This document shows, one piece after another, positions 16,910-26,350 of a DNA stretch of 64,000 nt. The position numbers and the translations under genes were made by a program. Numbering within the stretch: position 1 is the stretch's first letter; each line of letters begins with the position of its first letter. This stretch comes from Bacteroidota bacterium (GTDB lineage: Bacteria > Bacteroidota > Bacteroidia > UKL13-3). Location: assembly GCA_947477885.1 (NCBI GenBank), contig CANJUD010000001.1, positions 234,632 through 298,631 on the forward strand. Reading direction: 5' to 3'. Under the pieces are notes generated by a model, which was given only the letters and a program-made list of their open reading frames with translations, had not been told where the DNA came from and did no database searches.

Positions 16910-19759
16910 TTAACTCTTGTCTTTATCAAGGTCAACCACAATAGGAGTAGCTATACATATAGAAGAATAAGTTCCTATCACAATACCTATAAGTAGTGAG
17001 AATGAGAATCCACGTATTACTTCGCCACCAAATATAAAGATAGCCAAGATAACCATAAAGATAGTCAATGAAGTAATCAAGGTACGACTCAATGTATTAT
17101 TAAGAGCGTGGTTAATTACGGTTACTTTTTCTTCACCTTCAAGTTCACGTTTCTTACGCAAGTTCAAGTATTCTCTTATCCTGTCAAACACCACCACAGT
17201 ATCAGTCATCGAGTAACCCATTACAGTTAATATAGCCGCAATAAAATCTTGGTCTATCTCAAGGGTGAATGGCATTACACCATTTAATATAGTAAAGAAC
17301 GAAAGGATAATCAGCACGTCATGGAACAGAGCCACGGTAGCACCCAGTCCATATTGCCATTTGCGGAATCGAATCATGATAAATAAGAACATCATTACGC
17401 ATGAGAATAATATTGCCCATATCGCAGTTTGTTTAATATCATCGGCAATAGTTGGTTCTACTTTTTGCGAACTCTTAATATCTTGTTTGGTTACTCCATA
17501 TTTCTGCAACCCAGTTATTAAAGCTCCTTCTACAATAGAGTCGGTTTTATTATCAGTTTCATTGATTTTAAAAGTAGTTGTTATTTTTTTGCGGCTCTCT
17601 CCAAATGTTTTTACTTCAGGTGGGTTACCCAATGTTTTGGCGAGTTCCGTGCGAAGCTCGTCATTGGTTGCGTCCTTTTTAAACTCAACTGTATAGGTGC
17701 GACCTCCTTTAAAACCAACACCGAAATTAAATCCATTGATAAAGAAAAATATGACACCAAGCAATATTATACTGGACGAGAATAAATAATACTTCTTGCG
17801 ATGTTTTACAAAATCTATATTTATATTACGGAAAGCTCCTTTACTAAAATTGGTACTGAACCTGATTTCTTTGTTTTTGCCCAACCAACGTTCGAAAACC
17901 ATGCGGGTAATAAAGATAGCTGAGAACAATGAAGTAAGGATACCTATAATAAGTGTGGTAGCAAATCCTTGTACCGGACCTGTTCCAAATAAATATAATA
18001 TTATACCAAGTAATAAGGTTGTGATGTTCGAGTCCAAGATGGATGACATCGCATTTTTATAGCCATCACGTATAGCGTTGCTTGTGGCTTTACCACTTAA
18101 CAATTCTTCACGTATACGTTCAAATATCAGAATGTTCGCATCCACTGAAAGTCCTATGGTAAGCACGATACCTGCGATACCTGGCATGGTAAGCACTGCA
18201 TTAAGCGACGCAAGCACACCCATTATAAAGAATACGTTGCAGAACAAAGCAATATCAGCAACTATACCGGCATTGCTATAATAGAACACCATAAATATAA
18301 GCACCAATATCAAAGCTATAATAAATGAAAGCAGTCCTGCTTCAATTGATTCTTGACCAAGTGTTGGTCCCACAATAGCTTCTTCTACAATATGTGCTGG
18401 AGCTGGCAACTGACCTGCTTTTAATATATTGGCCATGTCACTGGCTTCTTCATCGGTAAAGTTTCCTGTAATTTGAGATTGCCCGTTTGGTATTTCATTA
18501 ATAACTCGCGGTGCGGAGTATACCACACTATCGAGCACAATGGCTATAAATTTATCTTTGTTTTGCCCCGTTATCACTTTCCAATCGTGAGCTCCCTGAC
18601 TATTCATGCTCATCGAGATTTCTTTGGCACCGCCTTGGTTCACATCTTTACGTGCATCGGTTATTACGCTACCATCTAATAATGGTGAGCCGTCATTTTT
18701 AGTTTCAATAACATATAAGCCATAGAAAGGCTCTGTTTTAGAACGTTGCTTGGCTGAATATAGGATACGGATATTAGGAGCTAAAGCCTTCATATCTGCC
18801 AATTGAATGAGGGTATTAAATTTAGGTGTATCTTTTACAGATACATAACCCAACACATTTTCTTCACCTTGGTTATTTACACGTTGGAAATATTTCGCAA
18901 AAGGAATAGAATCATAAATTTTACTTTGCTGAGCAGTTTGGCTAGTGTCTTTCACTCTTGCAGTATCTACTTTTATACCACCCATTTTATTGCGGACAGT
19001 AGTGTTCATCCTGTCCCACACACCATCTTTTTGCAAGAATGTTTTTAGCTCGAACGTCCTATAAAACTCTAAACGGGCAGTTCCTTGCAAAAGTTTCTTA
19101 ACACGAACAGGGTCGCTCACACCAGGCAATTCTACCAAAATACGGCCTGTAGAACCTAGTTTCTGTATATTAGGTTGTGTAGTGCCGAACTTGTCGATAC
19201 GCGAACGAAGGATTTTGAAAGTACGATCAATCGCATCGGTTGCTTGTTTCCTTATATAAGCAATCACTTCATCGTTGGTAGAAGTATTGGTTATATACTT
19301 TGAATTGTCTTTATTGGCAAAAATGCCAGCTAAACTTTTACTTGGGCTTTTGTCTTTAAATGATTCGTAGAACAAATCCACAAAACCTTTTTGACTGGTG
19401 AGCTGCCTTTTATAGGCTTCATCCATGGCACCCATAAAATCTGGGTTGGTGCTGTTTTTAGCAAGGTTACGAATAAGGTCAGGAATTGACACTTCTAAAG
19501 TGGCGTTCATTCCTCCTTTTAAGTCAAGACCCAAATTTATTTCGCGGTCTTTACATTGTCTATATGTAAAGGGAAGTAATGGATATACTTTTTCGGAACT
19601 AACCGAATCGAGATATTGTTTTTCGAGAATGGGGTTTCCGTTTGCAAATTCAGCAGCATCGCTCTCTACCGACTTTGTTACCAATGTAAATGACAGTTGG
19701 AACAGACACACCACTGCAAATGCTATGGCAAATACCTTAATGGCTCCTTGGCTTTTCAT
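16910..19759 (-). CDS. secDF: Fused protein translocase subunit SecDF
   Basis: SecDF uses the proton gradient to pull proteins through the SecYEG channel. The 949-residue protein is the natural SecD-SecF fusion usual in Bacteroidota. It opens with a membrane helix (IKVFAIAFAVVCLFQLSF), then the SecD motif LGLDLKGGMNATLEV and a periplasmic P1 domain. The SecD membrane bundle follows (VDANILIFERIREEL), and from about residue 640 the SecF half (GVGFKGGRTYTVEF; SMTDTVVVFDRIRE). The start at 19759 places the first helix correctly. It is a single gene followed by a terminator. Confidence 0.97.
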   Translation of the reverse strand: MKSQGAIKVFAIAFAVVCLFQLSFTLVTKSVESDAAEFANGNPILEKQYLDSVSSEKVYPLLPFTYRQCKDREINLGLDLKGGMNATLEVSIPDLIRNLAKNSTNPDFMGAMDEAYKRQLTSQKGFVDLFYESFKDKSPSKSLAGIFANKDNSKYITNTSTNDEVIAYIRKQATDAIDRTFKILRSRIDKFGTTQPNIQKLGSTGRILVELPGVSDPVRVKKLLQGTARLEFYRTFELKTFLQKDGVWDRMNTTVRNKMGGIKVDTARVKDTSQTAQQSKIYDSIPFAKYFQRVNNQGEENVLGYVSVKDTPKFNTLIQLADMKALAPNIRILYSAKQRSKTEPFYGLYVIETKNDGSPLLDGSVITDARKDVNQGGAKEISMSMNSQGAHDWKVITGQNKDKFIAIVLDSVVYSAPRVINEIPNGQSQITGNFTDEEASDMANILKAGQLPAPAHIVEEAIVGPTLGQESIEAGLLSFIIALILVLIFMVFYYSNAGIVADIALFCNVFFIMGVLASLNAVLTMPGIAGIVLTIGLSVDANILIFERIREELLSGKATSNAIRDGYKNAMSSILDSNITTLLLGIILYLFGTGPVQGFATTLIIGILTSLFSAIFITRMVFERWLGKNKEIRFSTNFSKGAFRNINIDFVKHRKKYYLFSSSIILLGVIFFFINGFNFGVGFKGGRTYTVEFKKDATNDELRTELAKTLGNPPEVKTFGESRKKITTTFKINETDNKTDSIVEGALITGLQKYGVTKQDIKSSQKVEPTIADDIKQTAIWAILFSCVMMFLFIMIRFRKWQYGLGATVALFHDVLIILSFFTILNGVMPFTLEIDQDFIAAILTVMGYSMTDTVVVFDRIREYLNLRKKRELEGEEKVTVINHALNNTLSRTLITSLTIFMVILAIFIFGGEVIRGFSFSLLIGIVIGTYSSICIATPIVVDLDKDKS

Positions 19760-19939
19760 ACTTTAAATTATTCCTTTTTAATTAATTGATTTTAATGTTG
19801 TTATATCTATTTACGGTTTTGTAAAAAGAGGGGCAAATATAGACGCATACCCGCACCATTCCAAACCCATTCACAAGTTTTTCACAAATCTTTTGCTTTG
19901 CTCTTTAGAAATGTTCTAAATTGCACCCGATTTAAACGC

Positions 19940-20188
19940 ATGTACTTGTCCGAACTAAAAAAGGGGGAAACCGCTGTAATAGAAGCCATTGAAGCCGATG
20001 ATTTAGTGGCCAAGTTATTTGAAATGGGCTGCGTTCCTGGCGAAAAAGTAAAAATGGTTTTGGTTGCCCCTTTTGGAGACCCTGTTGCCATACAAGTAGC
20101 AGGTTATACTTTAGCCATGCGAATACAAGAAGCTGCAAAAGTGCGGATCAGAAAAGATAATTTTAGTTCTCAAAAAATTAAACTCTAA
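19940..20188 (+). CDS. feoA: Ferrous iron transport protein FeoA
   Basis: FeoA is a small SH3-like cytoplasmic partner of the FeoB iron transporter. The ATG at 19940 gives an 82-residue protein starting MYLSELKKGETAVIEAIEAD, then LVAKLFEMGCVPGEKVKMV and GDPVAIQVAGYTLAMR, all typical. The track's earlier start adds 14 unconserved residues. The TAA at 20186-20188 is in frame with the feoB coding sequence that follows immediately. Confidence 0.9.
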   Translation: MYLSELKKGETAVIEAIEADDLVAKLFEMGCVPGEKVKMVLVAPFGDPVAIQVAGYTLAMRIQEAAKVRIRKDNFSSQKIKL

Positions 20189-22261
20189 AAAAATATCAGC
20201 CCAAAACTTCTCCATATTGCTTTAGTCGGAAATCCCAATTCAGGGAAATCTACGCTATTTAATGTAATTACTGGCCTTAACCAAAAGGTGAGCAATTTCC
20301 CGGGCACTACCGTCGATTATAAGTGGGCCGATATAGGGAATGCGCGCATCATTGATTTGCCAGGCACCTATAGTATTTATCCCAAAAGTGGCGACGAGCA
20401 GGTAACCGTATCTACCATCCTTGGGCAAAAAACTGGATTTGAACCCAATAAACTCATTGTGGTTGCAGATGCATCAAATTTGAAACGCTCGCTGCTATTG
20501 TGTTTACAAGTAATCGACTTAGGGCTGCCAACAGTACTAGCGTTAAATATGTTAGACGTGGCTGCACAAAAACATATACAAGTTGACTCGGTAGAGCTTT
20601 CAAAACTTTTGGGAATACCTGTAGTTGAAATTAATGCACGCAAAAAGCAAGGCATTGATTTATTAGAACAAACTGTAGCCAGTTTAAAAACTCCCACAAA
20701 GATTTTCTATCATATCAATCCTGCCATTGTTGAATTTTTGGAGGAATTAAAAATTGTAATCAATACCGGCAATATATATAAAGATTTGGTGATGGCCCAC
20801 CAAGTTTCAAATGCCTCACATGCAAAGCAGAATATAGCGAGGGTATTCTCAAAATACGAATTTGAAACGGGCAAACTTCAAGCACGAGAGACTGTAGAGC
20901 GTTTTAAGCAAATAGATGAAATACTTATTGAATGTATTACAAAAACTGCGCATGTAACTGATAGAAGCAATTTCGCTGATAAAATTATCACCCATAAAGT
21001 ATGGGGATTGCTTATATTTTTCGCATTACTGTTTGTGATGTTTCAAAGTATTTTCTGGTTAGCACGCTGGCCTATGGAATTAATTGAACAAGGGTTCGAC
21101 AGTCTAAGTTCTTTTACATTGCATATGTTCCCCAATAATATGTGGAGCGATTTATTTGCCAATGGTGTGCTTGCAGGTGTATCAGGAGTGCTGGTTTTCG
21201 TACCGCAAATAATGATTTTGTTTTCGTTGCTCACCTTGCTCGAAGACAGTGGTTATATGGCCCGCGTAAGTTTTATTATGGACAGGCTAATGCGAAGTTT
21301 TGGATTGAACGGAAAATCTGTAGTGCCGCTAATCGGGGGAATGGCCTGTGCAGTTCCTTCTATTATGGCCACACGCAATATTGAAAATGTGAGAGACCGT
21401 CTTATTACTATCATGGTTATTCCGCTAATGAGTTGCAGTGCCCGCTTGCCAGTATATGTTTTACTGATTGGCCTCATAGTGCCTGACACGCAAGTATGGG
21501 GCGTGTTCAGCATGCAAGGACTTGTGATGCTGGGTATGTATTTGGTTGGATTTATTGCTGCATTATTAGTAGCATGGATATTTAAACTTGTGTTAAAGCA
21601 AAACAAGAAAAACTATTTTATATTGGAAATGCCTGCATATAAATGGCCAACAATAAATAATGTGTCATTAGTAGTATGGAGTCGTGTAAAAATATTTGTG
21701 AAGGAAGCTGGACTTATTATACTTTGTGTGTCTGTTATACTCTGGTTTTTGGGTAGCTATGGACCGGGAGATAATATGCAACAAATAGAAAAAAAATATA
21801 GTCAAACAATATATAAAGATTCATCATTTGCACAAGCAAAAATGCAAGCTGAAAAATTGGAAGCATCGTATGCCGGGCATTTTGGCAAATGGATTGAACC
21901 CGCAATTAGTCCCTTAGGATTCGATTGGAAAATTGGTATTGCATTATTAAGTTCCTTTGCTGCACGCGAAGTATTTGTAGGTACTATGTCAGCTATATAT
22001 AGTATTGGGGATGGAGAAGGCCACCAAAGTTTGAAACATAAAATGCAAGCAGAAGTTGATACACTTACTGGCAAACCTCGATATAGTATGGCCACAGTTT
22101 GGTCGCTCATGTTCTTTTATGCGTTTGCATTGCAATGTACCAGCACAGTGGCAGTAGTATATCGAGAAACCAAATCGTGGAAATGGCCCTTGTTGCAAAT
22201 AATTATTCTTACAGGAATGGCTTATTTGGCGAGCTTGGCTATATACCAGGGTTTTTCTTAA
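20189..22261 (+). CDS. feoB: Ferrous iron transporter FeoB, without a canonical start codon
   Basis: FeoB imports Fe2+ and has a cytoplasmic G domain and a membrane gate region. The G1 motif GNPNSGKST is encoded at about 20228-20254, upstream of the GTG the track uses (20288), so the true start must lie further left. Between the feoA stop and HIALVG the codons are AAA AAT ATC AGC CCA AAA CTT CTC, with no ATG, GTG or TTG. Later motifs are intact: SNFPGTTVDYK, DLPGTYSIYP (G3), ALNMLD (G4), membrane gates and YSMATVWSLMFFYAFALQC. About 690 residues follow the feoA stop. Likely explanations are a split FeoA-FeoB fusion, an ATC or ATT start, or a sequence error. Confidence 0.85.
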   Translation, partial: KNISPKLLHIALVGNPNSGKSTLFNVITGLNQKVSNFPGTTVDYKWADIGNARIIDLPGTYSIYPKSGDEQVTVSTILGQKTGFEPNKLIVVADASNLKRSLLLCLQVIDLGLPTVLALNMLDVAAQKHIQVDSVELSKLLGIPVVEINARKKQGIDLLEQTVASLKTPTKIFYHINPAIVEFLEELKIVINTGNIYKDLVMAHQVSNASHAKQNIARVFSKYEFETGKLQARETVERFKQIDEILIECITKTAHVTDRSNFADKIITHKVWGLLIFFALLFVMFQSIFWLARWPMELIEQGFDSLSSFTLHMFPNNMWSDLFANGVLAGVSGVLVFVPQIMILFSLLTLLEDSGYMARVSFIMDRLMRSFGLNGKSVVPLIGGMACAVPSIMATRNIENVRDRLITIMVIPLMSCSARLPVYVLLIGLIVPDTQVWGVFSMQGLVMLGMYLVGFIAALLVAWIFKLVLKQNKKNYFILEMPAYKWPTINNVSLVVWSRVKIFVKEAGLIILCVSVILWFLGSYGPGDNMQQIEKKYSQTIYKDSSFAQAKMQAEKLEASYAGHFGKWIEPAISPLGFDWKIGIALLSSFAAREVFVGTMSAIYSIGDGEGHQSLKHKMQAEVDTLTGKPRYSMATVWSLMFFYAFALQCTSTVAVVYRETKSWKWPLLQIIILTGMAYLASLAIYQGFS

Positions 22262-22330
22262 TTAGCTAATGAACATAAATACCACTAAGATGGTATATTA
22301 TAATTGTGAAGAAACGATTTACTTTGCAAC

Positions 22331-23959
22331 ATGAAAATATTTTCAATATTCATTATAATGTTTGCTTTAGTAAGCCAATCATTTGCACAAAAATTTAGTT
22401 ATAATATGATGACTTCGATGTATAGTCTTCAGAATAAAAAAGGTAAAACTATTTGTGCAGACTGTTATGTAGATGTGAAATCTTTCAAAGATGGTAAAGC
22501 GTGGGTAAAGGACACCAGTGGTAGTTTTCATAGCCGCGAGAATACAAACAGAGGATTTGATGATTACCCTCGCTATGAGTATGCTTTATGGGGAATGATT
22601 GACAAGAATGGCAAATGGATTATTAAACCATGTTATAATAAATTAGATACTTTTATCAACGGGGTGTCACTAATGGGTAAACATCATTATAAGTATGTTT
22701 GGGTAAAAGATTCTTCATATTATACAATTCATGTAGATTCATTTAAAGGAATTGAAAAAGATTCTAATTATAGATATGTTAGGGAATTTGAATTTTCAAT
22801 TCATTGGGGTACTGTTAGTGAAAAAGGCAAAGAAATTGTACCTGTTATATATCCTGAATTATATAGATATATTGATGGTTACGCCTTGGCGGCCATGGGA
22901 ATTCGCACTAATAATATCATCAAGAACGATACCCAAACAAGATATGTATTGTTAGATCCAAAAGGGAACATATATAAAAGATTTTATCACCAAGAAATCT
23001 TACCACAATATGCAATTACTACTTCAGAATATTATACAAATTCTTATGAGGGGTTATTTACAAATATTAATTATAAAAAAGTTCCTCCCTTATATTCCTA
23101 TATGGATTTGAAAGAAGGTGCGGGATACTACGGCTTGCTTGATAGTAAAGGAAATGAACTCATACCTCCTTATACTTTTACCAATAAACAACAAACTGTA
23201 GTAATGGTAATGGACGACCCCAATGACCCTTACAATGCACACGATACTGCTTTAACGGTATACAACCGTCCTCCCTTTTTTTATGATTCTCTTAGTGGAC
23301 AATTATTTTATAAATTCCAAAATGAAAAAACAAATAGTTCTATTATAGCAAATGAAAAAGGAGAAATATTATATAAAAGTAACAATACAGATTTTTTCAA
23401 TTCATTCCCTTCAAATAATACCTATATAAATTTTGTTCGTAAAAATGGCGACTATGAAATAAATTTCCCCCGCCCTATCAGTGAAAAATATGATACCGTC
23501 ACAAAGTATTTTGACCAGTTCAAACCCTTTCCCAACATGGAGATTAGCCCATTTGTACAAATGGATTCTGATAGCCCCTTTAATAATATTACGCATCAAC
23601 TTTATATAACACACAGGGACACCTTATTTGGATTGCTCAATAAAAATTTAAAAGAGATTATTCCATTAAAGTACACCAATCAAATGCAAAGGATGGACGA
23701 TGAGTATATGTTCGATCCCATGTATCTTTATACTACCCCAACTATATTATATATTAAACCAACAAATCAATATACCTTTTCTGCCAAGAATATTTCTACT
23801 GACCATTGGGAAGTAATTATTATATCGGGCGAAGGGGAAATAGTGGCGAACATACCCGATTGTACTTACATCATCTGGGAGCCAGTAAAGCTAATGTATT
23901 CAATAACATTAGTTGGCGGAGTTAACAAATTATGCGACACCAAAGGCAGTATTAAATAA
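22331..23959 (+). CDS. Secreted WG-repeat protein
   Basis: The 542-residue protein has a signal peptide (IIMFALVSQSFA). At least four WG-type repeats are visible: ALWGMIDKNGKWIIKPCYN, HWGTVSEKGKEIVPVIYPE, YYGLLDSKGNELIPPYTF and LFGLLNKNLKEIIPLKYT. WG repeats form beta-rich solenoids of unknown ligand, and such proteins in Bacteroidota are usually exported. It stands alone between feoB and folB. Confidence 0.8.
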   Translation: MKIFSIFIIMFALVSQSFAQKFSYNMMTSMYSLQNKKGKTICADCYVDVKSFKDGKAWVKDTSGSFHSRENTNRGFDDYPRYEYALWGMIDKNGKWIIKPCYNKLDTFINGVSLMGKHHYKYVWVKDSSYYTIHVDSFKGIEKDSNYRYVREFEFSIHWGTVSEKGKEIVPVIYPELYRYIDGYALAAMGIRTNNIIKNDTQTRYVLLDPKGNIYKRFYHQEILPQYAITTSEYYTNSYEGLFTNINYKKVPPLYSYMDLKEGAGYYGLLDSKGNELIPPYTFTNKQQTVVMVMDDPNDPYNAHDTALTVYNRPPFFYDSLSGQLFYKFQNEKTNSSIIANEKGEILYKSNNTDFFNSFPSNNTYINFVRKNGDYEINFPRPISEKYDTVTKYFDQFKPFPNMEISPFVQMDSDSPFNNITHQLYITHRDTLFGLLNKNLKEIIPLKYTNQMQRMDDEYMFDPMYLYTTPTILYIKPTNQYTFSAKNISTDHWEVIIISGEGEIVANIPDCTYIIWEPVKLMYSITLVGGVNKLCDTKGSIK

Positions 23960-24030
23960 ATGCACCCTATAAATAATTTGCAAATTCCATATTTCTGTTG
24001 TTCGTTTGCTGTATTATATATTAATTTCAA

Positions 24031-24405
24031 ATGAACTATACCGTTAAATTAGATAAAATGTATTTCAGAGCCAATCATGGGCTCTACGATTTTGAAAAAG
24101 AACAAGGAAACGATTTTTATTTAAATGTGGAAGTAAAACTTATCCTGCCCAGCACCCACGTATTTGCCAATATTGACCATACCACCAACTACGAAATTAT
24201 TGCCGCTGTTTGCAAAAAACACATGGCCGAAACCTACGATTTGCTTGAGCAAGTAGCACATATTATAGCTTTAGATTTATTTCAAGTACTACCATTGGCT
24301 GGTATTATAACCGTAGAAATTACCAAATCAAAACCTCCTATTGATTTAAATTGCGAAGGTTCGGTGGTAAGGCTTGAGTTGAATCGAGGAGAAATTGGTC
24401 GTTAA
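24031..24405 (+). CDS. folB: Dihydroneopterin aldolase
   Basis: FolB splits dihydroneopterin into glycolaldehyde and 6-hydroxymethyl-dihydropterin in folate synthesis. The 124-residue protein has the family pattern: FRANHGLYDFEKEQGNDF (substrate-site E and HG motif), DHTTNYEIIAAVCKKHM (conserved Y) and VEITKSKPPIDL (catalytic lysine region). The 3' end overlaps the 3' end of dinB by 68 nt on the opposite strand. Confidence 0.92.
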   Translation: MNYTVKLDKMYFRANHGLYDFEKEQGNDFYLNVEVKLILPSTHVFANIDHTTNYEIIAAVCKKHMAETYDLLEQVAHIIALDLFQVLPLAGIITVEITKSKPPIDLNCEGSVVRLELNRGEIGR

Positions 24406-25492
24406 ACGGAAGCTTTAATTGCAAATCGAAAGCAACAGAAAGACTTAATTTTGGAGGAGTCTGTTCTTCATTATTCAAGTTGGATATGCTTATCCCCAGC
24501 AACCTTACAGACTTTTTTGGTAACTCGGGAATATATAATAGTTCGATAGCATGTGCCAATAATTCTTCCGCATCGTTAATCCAATTTGTAAAAGTTTTGC
24601 TTCGTGTTTTTAGTTCAAAATCGTGATACTTTATTTTTAAAGTAACGGTATGCCCTTTCAATTCTCTTTTCTCTAACCGGTTTGAAACTGTTTTGGCAAT
24701 TATAGATAATTGTGCAATCAAATCTTCTGGTTCTATAATATCTATATCGAATGTTTCCTCGGCTCCTAGCGACTTCCTCACCCACTCTGTTTTCACTTCC
24801 CTATTGTCGATGCACCGCACTATATGATAATAAAATGAACCTGCTTTGCCGAAATGTTTTTCTAAAAAGTCCAACTCTTTCAGTCTTATATCATAACCAT
24901 TATGTATTCCATGTCTACGCATTCTTTCTGCTGTTTTCTCTCCTATGCCATGAAATTTTTCGATAGGTAAAGTATCTAATAATGCTTGTGCATCTTTAGG
25001 TAATATTACTTTCAGTCCATTGGGCTTATTCATATCGCTTGCTATCTTGGCCAAGAACTTATTGAATGAAACACCTGCTGATGCTGTAAGTCCTGTTGTT
25101 TCAAATATTTTATCCTTGATTGATTTGGCAATTTTCGCAGCATATATATCGCCTATTTTATTTTCGGTAACATCCAAATATGCTTCATCCAAACTCATTG
25201 GCTGCACCAAATCTGTATATTCATGAAAGATATCCATTACTTGCCCCGATACTTCTCTGTATCTTTCAAAATGGGGTCTTACAAATATTAAGTGCGGGCA
25301 TTTCTGTTTAGCTATTTTGCCTGACATGGCTGAACGTACGCCAAATTTTCGAGCTTCATAACTAGCTGCAGCAACTACGCCTCTATTTTCGCCTCCTCCA
25401 ACAGCAACAGGTTTTCCTTTAAGGAATGGATTGTCGAGTTGTTCAACTGATGCAAAAAACGCATCCATATCTACATGGATGATCTTACGCAC
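24338..25492 (-). CDS. dinB: DNA polymerase IV (Y family)
   Basis: DinB is an error-prone translesion polymerase. The 384-residue protein begins RKIIHVDMDAFFASVEQ (first catalytic Asp), has SLDEAYLDVT (second catalytic pair), the helix-hairpin-helix GIGEKTAERMRRHGI and a little-finger domain, and ends LQLKLPFNDQFLLDS. The usual C-terminal beta-clamp peptide is QLxLF-like; LQLKLPF may serve. The last 22 codons lie over the end of folB in a convergent overlap. Confidence 0.95.
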   Translation of the reverse strand: MRKIIHVDMDAFFASVEQLDNPFLKGKPVAVGGGENRGVVAAASYEARKFGVRSAMSGKIAKQKCPHLIFVRPHFERYREVSGQVMDIFHEYTDLVQPMSLDEAYLDVTENKIGDIYAAKIAKSIKDKIFETTGLTASAGVSFNKFLAKIASDMNKPNGLKVILPKDAQALLDTLPIEKFHGIGEKTAERMRRHGIHNGYDIRLKELDFLEKHFGKAGSFYYHIVRCIDNREVKTEWVRKSLGAEETFDIDIIEPEDLIAQLSIIAKTVSNRLEKRELKGHTVTLKIKYHDFELKTRSKTFTNWINDAEELLAHAIELLYIPELPKKSVRLLGISISNLNNEEQTPPKLSLSVAFDLQLKLPFNDQFLLDSTQALPPNLRNLNQ

Positions 25493-25521
25493 AATAAAAA
25501 AGGTGGAATGTTTTGTTAAAA

Positions 25522-26199
25522 CTAAAAATCGTCTTCGTCGGGTATTTTCGGGTTTTCGAGCGACTTCTTAATTTCATCAAGTAATTTCTTGATATCTATG
25601 TCTGCTCCTTGAAGCATAGCATCAGTTTGCCTCTTTTTATGCTTCACTTGTATATAATATTCAAATGGAGTTATATCCAATGGTTCTTTTTTAGCTTCTT
25701 TATCTAAAAGGTCAACTTCCGGCTCATAAATAATATTGTCTATAATATATTTATATTTTTCGTCTTTAAAAATAAGAGTGAGGTTGAAAACTATAAAGCC
25801 ATTACTTTGCTTACTATATTGATTTCCAGCTGGCGTACAAGCAAGTCGAGCCCTTAGCACCAATTTCTCATTGGGTTTATCTAATAATATTAGTTTTTTG
25901 TTTTTGGCTAATTGATATTTTCCATTAGCCCAACGTTTGGCTCGTAGATAAAAGGAATCAGCTGCAGTTTCTGTTTGATCAACAATTGCTTTATAAGTAA
26001 CTAATTGTGTAATCGAATCAACGTTCATTTTAAATCGAACATATTTAGGAGCGGCAGGTTCTTGAGCTGCTGAATCAACAACCGATGCAGTATCGGGGGG
26101 GGCAGAGGGAGTAGTATCTTGAGCTATAGCATTATAGCTAATCATCAACATTATTATTAATGTTTTGCTCCACTTATTTATATTGGGAATTCGTGCCAT
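25522..26199 (-). CDS. Secreted DUF4468-like protein
   Basis: The track's 365-residue ORF extends upstream into sequence that is antisense to the M1 peptidase gene. The ATG at 26199 gives a 225-residue protein with a signal peptide (WSKTLIIMLMISYNAIA), a short Pro/Ala/Asp-rich linker, and a domain from about 55 to 185 with VTYKAIVDQTETAADSFYLR and a basic RAKRWANGKYQLAKNKK. This matches the DUF4468 (TBP-like fold) proteins common in Bacteroidota. The C-terminal helix is charged. Function is unknown. Confidence 0.7.
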   Translation of the reverse strand: MARIPNINKWSKTLIIMLMISYNAIAQDTTPSAPPDTASVVDSAAQEPAAPKYVRFKMNVDSITQLVTYKAIVDQTETAADSFYLRAKRWANGKYQLAKNKKLILLDKPNEKLVLRARLACTPAGNQYSKQSNGFIVFNLTLIFKDEKYKYIIDNIIYEPEVDLLDKEAKKEPLDITPFEYYIQVKHKKRQTDAMLQGADIDIKKLLDEIKKSLENPKIPDEDDF

Positions 26200-26350
26200 T
26201 TTAAAAGTGATTATACTGCTTTTTAGATTAGTTAATTTGATTTGAGGACACGAAAATATGGGATATTTTTGAATTCCTTTTAAACAATACAAATTTTTTT
26301 GTTCAACTTGCGTCCAAATAACTAAACTTTGATGTAAGTATTTTTGCGAT

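Noticed and set aside
20288-22261. FeoB start at GTG 20288 as listed in the ORF track
   Set aside because: It would remove the GNPNSGKST nucleotide-binding motif that is encoded in frame just upstream.
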